Of a DNA stretch of 9,437 bases, positions 1 to 5,455 are shown in pieces. Positions within the stretch are counted from its first letter, which is position 1, and every line of letters begins with the position of its first letter. The stretch covers positions 1-9,437 of the forward strand of contig CAZWSC010000118.1 in the NCBI GenBank assembly GCA_964636385.1, read 5' to 3'. The notes under the pieces are model-generated. The model did no database searches, had not been told where the DNA came from, and was given only the letters and a program-made list of their open reading frames with translations. The translations under genes and the position numbers were made by a program. This DNA is from CAZWSC01 sp964636385 (lineage in GTDB: Bacteria; Eisenbacteria; RBG-16-71-46; CAIMUX01).

Positions 1-366
1 AGACCCGGAAGCAGGCCAGTCCCCTGTGCCAATCAGGAAGTCACCACAGTTGATGACCGTGGGGTCGCCGGACAGACCTGTCCATTCAATGCCGAAGACA
101 GCGGCGCGCAACTCAGGACTTGAGCCCTCAGGAAACACCGCCACCACCATCCAGGAGAACGTGTTTTCGAGAGGCCCCCCGGAAACATCGATCCTGGTCA
201 CGAAATCCTCGCAGGCATCCGGAAGCTCGGCACTCTGCTCATCACCGCAGAATGTGAGCCCTTCCGGACTCCCGTGAATCACCAGCGCGCCACCCGCGTT
301 CGCTGCGGCCATCGCCGATCCAGCCACGAGGAGCAGAGCTGCTGCAATCAGTAAAGCATTCTTCAT
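1..366 (-). CDS. Secreted protein of unknown function, 3' part beyond the window
   Basis: The first 122 codons of a gene that runs off the left edge; no stop is reached. The ATG at 366-364 is preceded by a GGAGG site at 381-377, ten bases upstream. The N-terminus is a clear Sec signal peptide: MKN, a run of Ala/Leu/Val, then a likely cut after Ser-Ala-Met-Ala (residue 20). The exported part begins with a Gly-Gly-Ala-Leu-Val-Ile-His stretch, has several Cys residues, and ends at the edge with a Trp-Pro-Ala-Ser-Gly motif. The same order of motifs (GG-x-L-x-x-H, a Pro-Glu/Pro-Val-x-Leu-Arg segment, a lone Cys, WPASG) is found in the 318-residue secreted protein at 3030-2074, so the two look like distant paralogues. 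I do not recognise an enzyme or binding fold. The upstream gene (1163-564) has the same orientation; a terminator-like hairpin lies between them, so this gene is probably transcribed separately, although I find only a weak promoter candidate upstream (a TTGGCA/TGTGAA pair at 447-420). Confidence 0.8.
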   Translation of the reverse strand, partial: MKNALLIAAALLLVAGSAMAAANAGGALVIHGSPEGLTFCGDEQSAELPDACEDFVTRIDVSGGPLENTFSWMVVAVFPEGSSPELRAAVFGIEWTGLSGDPTVINCGDFLIGTGDWPASGS

Positions 367-538
367 TTCTTCTCAACCTCCTTGGATAAACCAAAGACTG
401 TTGCTACATCAGTTGTTGTTTCACAGAATCGGTTCTCTCCGTGCCAAGAACCATTCTATCCATCCACCCGTCTACCCTTGAGGATTCCCATTACACGGAA
501 CTTAGGACATCAACAAAACTCTTACGTTACAGAGACCA

Positions 539-555
539 GCCCGGCAATGCCGGGC
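539..555 (-). terminator. GC-rich hairpin after the dockerin-like gene
   Basis: A perfect 7-base inverted repeat (GCCCGGC / GCCGGGC) with a 3-base loop starts 8 bases past the stop of the gene at 1163-564. On the minus strand the bases after it are only mildly T-rich (TGGTCTCTGTAACG), without a proper T-run. It may be a weak intrinsic terminator or a 3'-end stabilising hairpin. Position and stem strength support a transcript end; the missing U-tract counts against it. Confidence 0.45.
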
Positions 556-563
556 AGGTTGAA

Positions 564-1163
564 TCAGTTGTCCAGCGTGCAGCTGTATGCACGGTTATAG
601 GCCACACCAAATGGAACCAGGTCACTGACAGCGACAGCGCCATCGTTATCCAGGTCCATGCAGATAGGATTGGTGGTGACCCCGTTGAACGCACCACCGA
701 ACGCCACGAGCGCGGCCGTACCGACCGTGTTGAGCGGAGCATTATCGGTGGCCGAGCCATTGGCCGGGCTCTTCACGAAGTTGAAGGTCCGGATGATGAT
801 GCCGTTGGCCCTTACGACAGCCGCATTGGGCACGTTGTGGACACAGCCGGCAGCCGCGAGGGTCAACTGGGCAACTCCGCTGGCATTCGTGAGCACGCCG
901 TTCTCGAATGATGTGCAGATCTCGATGTTGCTGTGGAAATCAACCTCGACAATCGCGCCTTCGATCGGATTGTTCGCAGAGTTCCGGACCGTGACCGTGA
1001 TTACCGAGGCAGGAAGAGGCGTGGGAAAGTTCCCATCGGGACAAACCATCACACCATTGTTCTGGTCCGGCGTGACTTCGCAGTTGCTTGGATCTGGAAC
1101 GCTTGCCATCGCGACACTGGAACACAGTGCAAGCACGAATAGCGCGGAAAGTAGCTTCTTCAT
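564..1163 (-). CDS. Secreted protein with Ig-like region and dockerin-like EF-hand C-terminus
   Basis: A 199-residue exported protein. The ATG at 1163-1161 has a near-perfect AGGAGGT site at 1178-1172. Residues 1-20 form a signal peptide (MKKLL, hydrophobic core, cut after Val-Ala-Met-Ala). Residues about 50-130 look like an Ig-like/Big-1-type beta sandwich: a strand with Val-Thr-Val-Arg, a Gly-Ala-Ile-Val-Glu-Val-Asp-Phe strand, then Thr-Asn-Ala-Ser-Gly-Val-Ala, the usual turn in such domains. Residues 170-181 form a canonical calcium loop (D170, D172, D174, G175, V177, D181), followed by Leu-Val-x-Phe-Gly-x-Ala-Tyr-Asn, as in dockerin-type modules. A first, degenerate copy sits 30 residues earlier. 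Such modules are common at the C-termini of extracellular proteins in FCB-like bacteria, but whether this one binds a cohesin is unknown. The gene has its own promoter-like sequence at 1355-1327 and is followed by a hairpin, so it appears monocistronic. Domain names rest on motif recognition by eye. Confidence 0.85.
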   Translation of the reverse strand: MKKLLSALFVLALCSSVAMASVPDPSNCEVTPDQNNGVMVCPDGNFPTPLPASVITVTVRNSANNPIEGAIVEVDFHSNIEICTSFENGVLTNASGVAQLTLAAAGCVHNVPNAAVVRANGIIIRTFNFVKSPANGSATDNAPLNTVGTAALVAFGGAFNGVTTNPICMDLDNDGAVAVSDLVPFGVAYNRAYSCTLDN

Positions 1164-1171
1164 CTGAATAG

Positions 1172-1178
1172 ACCTCCT
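1172..1178 (-). promoter_or_regulatory. Strong ribosome binding site AGGAGGT
   Basis: A perfect AGGAGGT lies 8 bases before the ATG at 1163 and fixes that start. It directly abuts one arm (1179-1188) of an inverted repeat whose other arm overlaps the -35 box. Confidence 0.75.
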
Positions 1179-1326
1179 ATTGACCGATGTTGCTGCGAGA
1201 TGAGAACACTTGGGTCGACGATTCCCCTGACTAGATGTTACGGTCCAAACCGGGACTCGCGAAGCGATTCGGCCTCTTACAGACAGCCACTCCGCTCATC
1301 CTCCACCTCTGGCTTGCACGAGTACA

Positions 1327-1355
1327 ATTCTACCAACAACCCAATGATCGGTCAA
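1327..1355 (-). promoter_or_regulatory. Sigma-70-type promoter for the dockerin-like secreted protein gene
   Basis: On the minus strand, TTGACC (1355-1350) is followed by exactly 17 bases and then TAGAAT (1332-1327). Each box matches the sigma-70 consensus at five of six positions with ideal spacing. It faces the gene starting at 1163, with a predicted leader near 155 bases. It is the best promoter match I found in the window. Activity in this host is inferred. Confidence 0.55.
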
Positions 1356-1542
1356 TCGTTTTGTTCTGCTCCTTCCGGTGTCCCTGAGAGATCAGCGTTG
1401 AACATAAACGATATGGGAGCACATTGGCACCTAACCAGTTAGCAGCTGTCACTCTTGGGCCTTGCATCCGTAACTCACTACTGGACTGTACGATCTCGAA
1501 AGAAGGGGATGGCCATCCGGTGGAACTGCCTGTGCCTGAGAG

Positions 1543-1580
1543 TACAGGCGCCGGACCAGATACCCGCTCCGACGCCTGTA
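1543..1580 (-). terminator. 13-bp hairpin just downstream of tRNA-Val
   Basis: Arms 1543-1555 and 1568-1580 pair over 13 positions around a 12-base loop, starting 6 bases after the 3' end of the tRNA. On the minus strand the arms read TACAGGCGTCGGA and TCCGGCGCCTGTA: all pairs are Watson-Crick except one G-U. On the plus strand the same position would be a C-A mismatch, so the fold favours the tRNA transcript. The sequence after it is CTCTCAGG, without a U-run. It probably ends the tRNA transcript or marks the site of 3' processing. Confidence 0.5.
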
Positions 1581-1586
1581 TCCTAT

Positions 1587-1660
1587 TGGGCGAAACAGGA
1601 TTTGAACCTGTGACCCCCTGCTTGTAAGGCAGGTGCTCTAACCAGCTGAGCTATTCGCCC
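1587..1660 (-). tRNA. tRNA-Val (anticodon UAC)
   Basis: The minus strand folds into a full cloverleaf of 74 bases including the discriminator A at 1587: acceptor stem GGGCGAA/TTCGCCC, D arm GCTC...GAGC, anticodon arm CCTGC/GCAGG enclosing CTTACAA with anticodon TAC at 1626-1624, a five-base variable region, and T arm ACAGG/CCTGT around TTCAAAT. UAC reads valine GUA/GUG codons. The 3' CCA is not encoded (the next bases are ATA), so it must be added by a nucleotidyltransferase. It lies 85 bases after the membrane protein gene at 2072-1746, in the same direction. Confidence 0.96.
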
Positions 1661-1689
1661 TGTCTCTGACAACCTGACCGCTGGAGTCC

Positions 1690-1729
1690 GGTGGTCCCCT
1701 ACCGGCCGGGACCCGTAGTCAGGACCACC
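1690..1729 (-). repeat. Inverted repeat between the operon end and tRNA-Val
   Basis: Arms GGTGGTCC (1690-1697) and GGACCACC (1722-1729) are a perfect 8-base inverted repeat. Inside it a second, imperfect pairing (CTACCGG near 1699 with CCCGTAG near 1714) can extend the stem. It begins 16 bases past the stop at 1746. There is no T-run on the minus strand, so a Rho-independent terminator is doubtful; it could be a processing or stabilising structure between the protein operon and the tRNA. Confidence 0.4.
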
Positions 1730-1745
1730 CTGCATCTCCATGAGT

Positions 1746-2072
1746 TCAAGACCCAATCTCCTCGCCCGGTCCGGCTCTTTCGCCTCCTCCGTCGTCGCCC
1801 GAGGAGCCTGCCACCAGTCCCATGGGAATCAGCACAGCATAGCCGGCCAGAAGGAGAACAGGAGCAACTGTGATGTCGCCGGCAGCCAGAAAGCCGAATC
1901 CGGCCAGGCTTGCGAGAATGCCCGATCCCAGGAGAAGCCAGTTCCTCCGCCCAAGAACCAGCACCTGAGACGAGACGGCAGATCGACCCAGCGCCTTGAC
2001 CGGGCGCCGTGTCCTTTCCTGCCGGGAACCGGCTCCAGGCCTAGGGCGCCCTCCTGTCTTGCGATCGGCCAT
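1746..2072 (-). CDS. Small two-helix membrane protein, DUF3098-like
   Basis: A 108-residue protein of unknown function. The start chosen is the ATG at 2072-2070, one base after the stop of the secreted-protein gene and eight bases after a GAGGG site (2085-2081) inside the end of that gene. An upstream in-frame ATG at 2087 has no ribosome site. Residues 1-42 are basic and rich in Arg/Gly/Pro and probably cytoplasmic. Two hydrophobic helices follow, about residues 44-63 and 68-87, joined by a short Gly-Asp turn. The tail is short and acidic with Gly-Asp-Asp-Gly-Gly-Gly. The pattern Arg-Arg-Asn-Trp-Leu-Leu-Leu-Gly ahead of two closely spaced helices recalls the small DUF3098-type proteins. I assign no function. 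It is the last protein gene of the long minus-strand run. Confidence 0.7.
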   Translation of the reverse strand: MADRKTGGRPRPGAGSRQERTRRPVKALGRSAVSSQVLVLGRRNWLLLGSGILASLAGFGFLAAGDITVAPVLLLAGYAVLIPMGLVAGSSGDDGGGERAGPGEEIGS

Positions 2073-2073
2073 A

Positions 2074-3030
2074 TCAGAAACCCTCATCCGGCGACATGTC
2101 CTGAGCAGGACACGGCAGCGAATCGCATGGAACACCCTCACCAAGGAAGTGACCGCCAAGCAGCACGCAGTTCATCCAGGTGTGCATCTCGCACCGATCC
2201 GCCAGACAGCACCCTCCCCGAAGCGCATGATCCCCGCAAGGCCTTGATTCGCATGTGGCAGCAGGACCAAGGAAGACGCTCTCGTAGTGATCGCACTCCA
2301 GCTCGCTGACGATGAAGCAACCGTCCGGGGTGCAGCACACCCCCCGAACATGACGCTCACCCGGCATGGGAGTGTGGCCATCCTGATCGAAACCGATCCG
2401 GCCATATCCGGTGATCGGCTCTTCTATGGGCGGGATGTCCAAGGCGAATGTTCCGGCGTGCCTGTAGACCGGGTGAGGGGTGACTTCGAAGTATCCGGGA
2501 CCATCTGACATCACTGCAAACCAATGGATCGGATTGAGCTCATCGGTTCTGAGAGCATCTTCAAGGAAAGGCACGGCGATGCCACCCCCGGATGCCGGCC
2601 ACTCCATCCCTGGAATGACGACGGAGCCTTCGTTGCAGGCACCCACGCTGATCACCCTGACGTTGGAGGTGTACCTTATCCCGAGAGTTGCGACCCTGAG
2701 CTGAACCGGAACGTCGGGCGAAAACACCGCATAGCAGCCAACCAGGTAAGGCTTGCCATCCCCCGGCAGGCGGGTTACCGCCTGATCCGGAGACTCCAGC
2801 GAAAGAGAGCCGCACATCCGGTAATCTCCCAACTCGTAAGGGCCCTCAACATGCAGGAGCAGAACCCCCCCTGAGTTGATCGCCGGATTGTCCACGGACT
2901 CCGCGGCATCAAAGCCCGCCGATGCGGGTGCGTCGAAGAGGACACAGGCGCAGCACAGTACAGCCACGGCGATCATGAGACCCGGGAGTTGTGCAGCGAG
3001 CAACGAGTTCATTCGATCAATGCATCCCAT
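2074..3030 (-). CDS. Secreted protein with two C-terminal Cys-Cys repeats
   Basis: A 318-residue exported protein of unknown function. The reading frame is open much further upstream, but that part overlaps mltG in another frame. The ATG at 3030-3028 is chosen because GGAGGA (3046-3041) lies ten bases before it and a signal peptide follows. Residues about 8-38 are hydrophobic and end in Ala-Ser-Ala. The central part (about 45-220) is beta-rich and shares motif order with the partial protein at 366-1, including Gly-Gly-x-Leu and Trp-Pro-Ala-Ser-Gly. The C-terminal part holds two tandem 42-residue units starting at Cys232 and Cys274, both spaced CC-x4-C-x7-C-x13-C-x4-C with a shared Phe-Leu-Gly. 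Such units are common in large secreted proteins of Planctomycetes and FCB-like candidate phyla, probably disulfide-stabilised. It lies 31 bases after mltG and one base before the small membrane protein gene. Confidence 0.82.
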   Translation of the reverse strand: MGCIDRMNSLLAAQLPGLMIAVAVLCCACVLFDAPASAGFDAAESVDNPAINSGGVLLLHVEGPYELGDYRMCGSLSLESPDQAVTRLPGDGKPYLVGCYAVFSPDVPVQLRVATLGIRYTSNVRVISVGACNEGSVVIPGMEWPASGGGIAVPFLEDALRTDELNPIHWFAVMSDGPGYFEVTPHPVYRHAGTFALDIPPIEEPITGYGRIGFDQDGHTPMPGERHVRGVCCTPDGCFIVSELECDHYESVFLGPAATCESRPCGDHALRGGCCLADRCEMHTWMNCVLLGGHFLGEGVPCDSLPCPAQDMSPDEGF

Positions 3031-3061
3031 TCCCGAATTATCCTCCGTTTCACGACAGTAC

Positions 3062-4096
3062 CTACCCGGATCGACCTCGCGCCCTCCGAACTTCCCGACG
3101 AGCCCTGTTGTGTTCGGCCAGCGTTCTGGAGAATACATGGGATCCATCCCCCCTGGCCACGAAGAACAGCGCATCGAATCCAGGTTCCGGCCGAAGTGCG
3201 GCAAGGAGGCTTGCCCTCCCGGGACAGCAAATCGGACCGGGCGGAAGGCCGACATTCCTGTAAGTGTTGTATGGAGACTCAACATGCAGATCCGAGTAGA
3301 GCAATCTCCCGGGCTCCCGGCCCAGAGCGAACAGAACGGTTGGATCAGCCTCCAGACGCATCCCCCTGCGGATCCGATTCCAGAACACCGCGGATATCAG
3401 CGGTCGCTCGCGGTCGAGCACGGCCTCAGCTTCTATGATGGACGCAAGGGTCCACAGCTCGTTGCGTGTGAGCCCAAGCTCCTCTGCCCCGGCCTTCAGT
3501 GAATCCCGCCAGAAGGTCAGCCCCGCCCGGACCATCGGCTCAAGCAGGTGCCCCGCAGCCAGCCCCCTGGGAAGCCAGTAGGTCTCAGGCAGGATGTACC
3601 CTTCCAGGCCCGGCCCGGGTACTCCCAGGGATTCCAGCCAGGCCTCGTCCTGCGCAATCGCCTGCAGATCTTCCAGCGGTACCCACGCCGAATCCGCCAG
3701 AACCGGCAGGACATGATCCACTCGCCGGCCCTCAGCAACCGTAATCCTGAACCGCCCGATGGAGCCGGTCCTCAGGCGTTCTATCAGGCCGCTAACCCTT
3801 TCCCCCCGATGATGGAGATAGAATCCCGGCGTCAGGTTCCTGTCCCATCCGTGGATCCGGCCGTGGAGTCTCAGGGCCCAGGAGGATCGCATCCAGCCCA
3901 TGGTCTCCAGGCGTCGCGCCACCAGCGTCAGGTTGTCACCTGGATCTATGTGGAGGCGCGACCTCTCCCGCGATGAGGGAACGGGGATCGTGGCATCCAT
4001 CTCCCGCTCCCAGATCCACACACCGGCGGCTGCGGACAGGATGGCCAGCCCCAGGAGTACTCCAGCGCCGGCGAGCATGCCCCGGACGCCGCTCAT
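3062..4096 (-). CDS. mltG: Endolytic murein transglycosylase MltG
   Basis: A 344-residue inner-membrane enzyme that cuts nascent glycan strands inside the chain and so sets where peptidoglycan synthesis ends. One membrane anchor lies at about residues 8-28, then a LysM-like region (about 47-110), then the YceG/MltG catalytic domain. The family glutamate is Glu222 in Leu-Ala-Ser-Ile-Ile-Glu. Other hallmarks are LEGYILPETYWL at 164-175, Leu-Glu-Ala-Asp-Pro-Thr-Val at 248-254, SPYNTYRNVGLPPGPI at 274-289, and HVFSRTLAEHN near the C-terminus. Length is normal for the family. The ATG overlaps the ruvX stop as ATGA, and GAGGA lies just before it, so translation is probably coupled. ruvX-mltG pairs occur in many bacteria. 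All key residues are intact. Confidence 0.95.
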   Translation of the reverse strand: MSGVRGMLAGAGVLLGLAILSAAAGVWIWEREMDATIPVPSSRERSRLHIDPGDNLTLVARRLETMGWMRSSWALRLHGRIHGWDRNLTPGFYLHHRGERVSGLIERLRTGSIGRFRITVAEGRRVDHVLPVLADSAWVPLEDLQAIAQDEAWLESLGVPGPGLEGYILPETYWLPRGLAAGHLLEPMVRAGLTFWRDSLKAGAEELGLTRNELWTLASIIEAEAVLDRERPLISAVFWNRIRRGMRLEADPTVLFALGREPGRLLYSDLHVESPYNTYRNVGLPPGPICCPGRASLLAALRPEPGFDALFFVARGDGSHVFSRTLAEHNRARREVRRARGRSG

Positions 4097-4593
4097 CGCT
4101 GTTCCTCAGCATCCCGGAACGGGCATCCGGCGGCCAGGAACTCGCGGAGGATGATCTGTGCGGCGAGCCGGTCGCGGACTCCCTTTTCCGAACGCACACG
4201 CCTGGGAGCCTCCCGGATGAGGCCGGCTGCCTCTTCGGTCGTGAACCGCTCGTCCTGGTACGCGACAGGTACCCCGAACGTCCCGGTGATCCATTGGCCC
4301 AGGCGACGGACTGTGGCTGCGAGATCCCCGGGGCGGCCACTCGTGTGAAACGGCAGACCTATGACAACACCGGTAAAGGGCTCCTCCTCGTACAGAGCCT
4401 GGATGTGCTTCCTTATCGATCTGCCGTGTGCGGCCTCGAAGGTCGGCAGGCCCAGGGCTATCCGGCGATCGGGATCGCTCCGCGCGAGGCCGGTGCGGCG
4501 CAGTCCCACATCGAGCGCCAGGACACAACCCGGGCGGGAGTTGCTCTGTTCGGGTGTGGGACCCGGCGGAACTGAAGGAGAGTGGAGTGACAC
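4093..4593 (-). CDS. ruvX: RuvX/YqgF-type Holliday junction resolvase homologue
   Basis: A 166-residue member of the YqgF/RuvX RNase H-fold family, implicated in pre-16S rRNA 5'-end maturation and proposed as a Holliday junction resolvase. Hallmarks: Ala-Leu-Asp-Val-Gly with Asp28, Val-Val-Ile-Gly-Leu-Pro at 76-81 followed by a Gly-Arg-Pro-Gly loop, Asp-Glu-Arg at 114-116 followed by Phe-Thr-Thr-Glu-Glu-Ala, and Asp141 before Leu-Ala-Ala-Gln-Ile-Ile-Leu. The acidic catalytic set is complete. The start is a GTG at 4593-4591 giving a Pro/Ser-rich extension of about 22 residues before the first strand. No clear ribosome site precedes it and no alternative start is seen before the fold. It begins 21 bases after the anti-sigma gene and overlaps mltG by four bases. 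Confidence 0.93.
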   Translation of the reverse strand: MSLHSPSVPPGPTPEQSNSRPGCVLALDVGLRRTGLARSDPDRRIALGLPTFEAAHGRSIRKHIQALYEEEPFTGVVIGLPFHTSGRPGDLAATVRRLGQWITGTFGVPVAYQDERFTTEEAAGLIREAPRRVRSEKGVRDRLAAQIILREFLAAGCPFRDAEEQR

Positions 4594-4614
4594 GAGATCG
4601 GAGCAGACAGCAGG

Positions 4615-5094
4615 CTACGGCCTCGAGCCGTTGCCCCCGCGTCTGTTCTTGACCAGATGGACGACCGTTCCCCGGCCGGGAACGACCTCGAACTCCACCA
4701 GGTCCATCATGGCCCGCATAATGAAGATGCCCCTGCCCCTGGACTTGAGCAGATCCTCGGGACGGGTCGGATCAGAGTTGAGGACCGAGGCGACATCAAA
4801 CCCCGGTCCATGGTCGGCGACCCAGACATCCAGGGCTTCGTCCCCGAGGTAAAAGCGGAAAACGACCGTCTTGGACTGGTCATGCTGGTGGCCGTGCTGG
4901 ATCGCATTCGTCCCGGCCTCGATCACGGAGGTGGCAAGCTCAATGGTGGCCTCCTCGTCGAAGCTCATCTGCCCGGCAATGGCGGTGACAAGGCCATCCA
5001 GTACGGCCAGAAGCTCCATCCGGCTGGGAATCGACAGCCCGATGTACTGGCCTGCATCCACGCCATCGCAGGTGCAATCCGGATCCGTCGCCAT
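4615..5094 (-). CDS. RsbW/SpoIIAB-like anti-sigma factor, ATP-binding (HATPase) domain
   Basis: A 159-residue GHKL-type ATPase of the anti-sigma serine kinase family. In partner switching such proteins hold a sigma factor and phosphorylate a STAS antagonist. Motifs in order: N box Glu59-Ala-Gly-Thr-Asn63-Ala with His67, G1 box Asp94-His-Gly-Pro-Gly98, and the glycine-rich lid Ser118-Arg-Gly-Arg-Gly-Ile ahead of a Met-Arg-Ala-Met-Met-Asp helix. A short N-terminal Cys/Asp-rich stretch precedes the fold. The ATG at 5094-5092 has GAGGAG (5106-5101) six bases upstream. It lies 19 bases after the STAS gene, the classical antagonist-then-kinase order. No sigma factor or PP2C phosphatase gene is in the window, so the target is unknown. 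It could regulate something other than sigma, as some RsbW homologues do. Confidence 0.9.
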   Translation of the reverse strand: MATDPDCTCDGVDAGQYIGLSIPSRMELLAVLDGLVTAIAGQMSFDEEATIELATSVIEAGTNAIQHGHQHDQSKTVVFRFYLGDEALDVWVADHGPGFDVASVLNSDPTRPEDLLKSRGRGIFIMRAMMDLVEFEVVPGRGTVVHLVKNRRGGNGSRP

Positions 5095-5113
5095 AACGCG
5101 CTCCTCGCCGGGC

Positions 5114-5455
5114 TCAGCCCTCGAAGCTTTTCAGGGCCGACTCCTCGTCATCGTAGCTCTCGAAGACTGTGTTCAGACGGGTGACCATGAAGATCGACGA
5201 GATCCTCTTCGAGACCCGCATGAGCCTGACCATTCCGCCGTTGTTGGACACGGTGACGTGGCTGGAGATCAGGATCCCGAGACCGGTGGAGTTGACCCAG
5301 GAGACATCCGCAAGATCAATGATGATCTTCTTGTACCCCTGGTTGAGGGTCGAAAGAATGGTCTCGCGGACGGCGTCCGCATCGGGGCCGCCCATCAACT
5401 GGCCGGACAGGCGAAGAATCGCGACATCGCCCTTCACTTCCTGCGTCATCTTCAT
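5114..5455 (-). CDS. STAS-domain anti-sigma factor antagonist (RsbV/SpoIIAA-like)
   Basis: A 113-residue single STAS domain, expected to bind the neighbouring anti-sigma kinase when unphosphorylated and free its target. The phosphorylation motif is Trp-Val-Asn-Ser-Thr-Gly-Leu-Gly, with Ser56 at the usual phospho-site; in most relatives the residue before the serine is Asp, here Asn. Strands Val-Ala-Ile-Leu-Arg-Leu-Ser-Gly (11-18) and Lys-Ile-Ile-Ile-Asp-Leu (43-48) fit the fold. The ATG at 5455-5453 overlaps the RluD stop as ATGA and has GGAGGA (5470-5465) nine bases upstream; Met3 is a less likely alternative start. The anti-sigma kinase gene follows after 19 bases. Confidence 0.92.
   Translation of the reverse strand: MKMTQEVKGDVAILRLSGQLMGGPDADAVRETILSTLNQGYKKIIIDLADVSWVNSTGLGILISSHVTVSNNGGMVRLMRVSKRISSIFMVTRLNTVFESYDDEESALKSFEG

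Larger units (their letters stand above)
1164..1586. other. Gene-free stretch between tRNA-Val and the dockerin-like gene
   Basis: About 420 bases without a believable gene; short open frames here have no family resemblance and no good ribosome site. What I can see is a strong hairpin next to the tRNA (1543-1580), a near-consensus promoter on the minus strand (1355-1327), a short palindrome CTAACCAGTTAG (1431-1442) upstream of that promoter, and a 10-base inverted repeat pairing 1179-1188 with 1347-1356. The promoter would give a leader of roughly 155 bases before the start codon at 1163. No known riboswitch or sRNA pattern was recognised. Confidence 0.6.

Noticed and set aside
367..563. Promoter for the partial secreted protein at 366
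   Set aside because: The best candidate (TTGGCA, 16 bases, TGTGAA at 447-420) has a weak -10 box, so I did not list it as a feature.
658..1167. A 169-codon plus-strand frame opposite the dockerin-like gene
   Set aside because: The minus-strand gene has a signal peptide, EF-hand and strong ribosome site; the plus frame has none of these and is a shadow.
1200..1442. An 80-codon plus-strand frame in the gap before tRNA-Val
   Set aside because: Low-complexity Ser/Thr/Asn-rich translation, no ribosome site and no family likeness; the stretch is better explained as promoter and leader for the minus-strand gene.
1973..2602. CRISPR array or tandem DNA repeats
   Set aside because: The Cys-rich units repeat at the protein level only; no regularly spaced identical DNA repeats were seen here or elsewhere in the window.
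3028..3100. Lipoprotein signal in the 318-residue secreted protein
   Set aside because: There are cysteines in the hydrophobic stretch, but none is preceded by a proper lipobox (Leu-x-Gly/Ala-Cys); an Ala-Ser-Ala cut site fits better.
3031..3285. N-terminal extension of the secreted protein beyond 3030
   Set aside because: It lies inside mltG in another frame, shows no conserved features and would bury the signal peptide in the middle of the protein.
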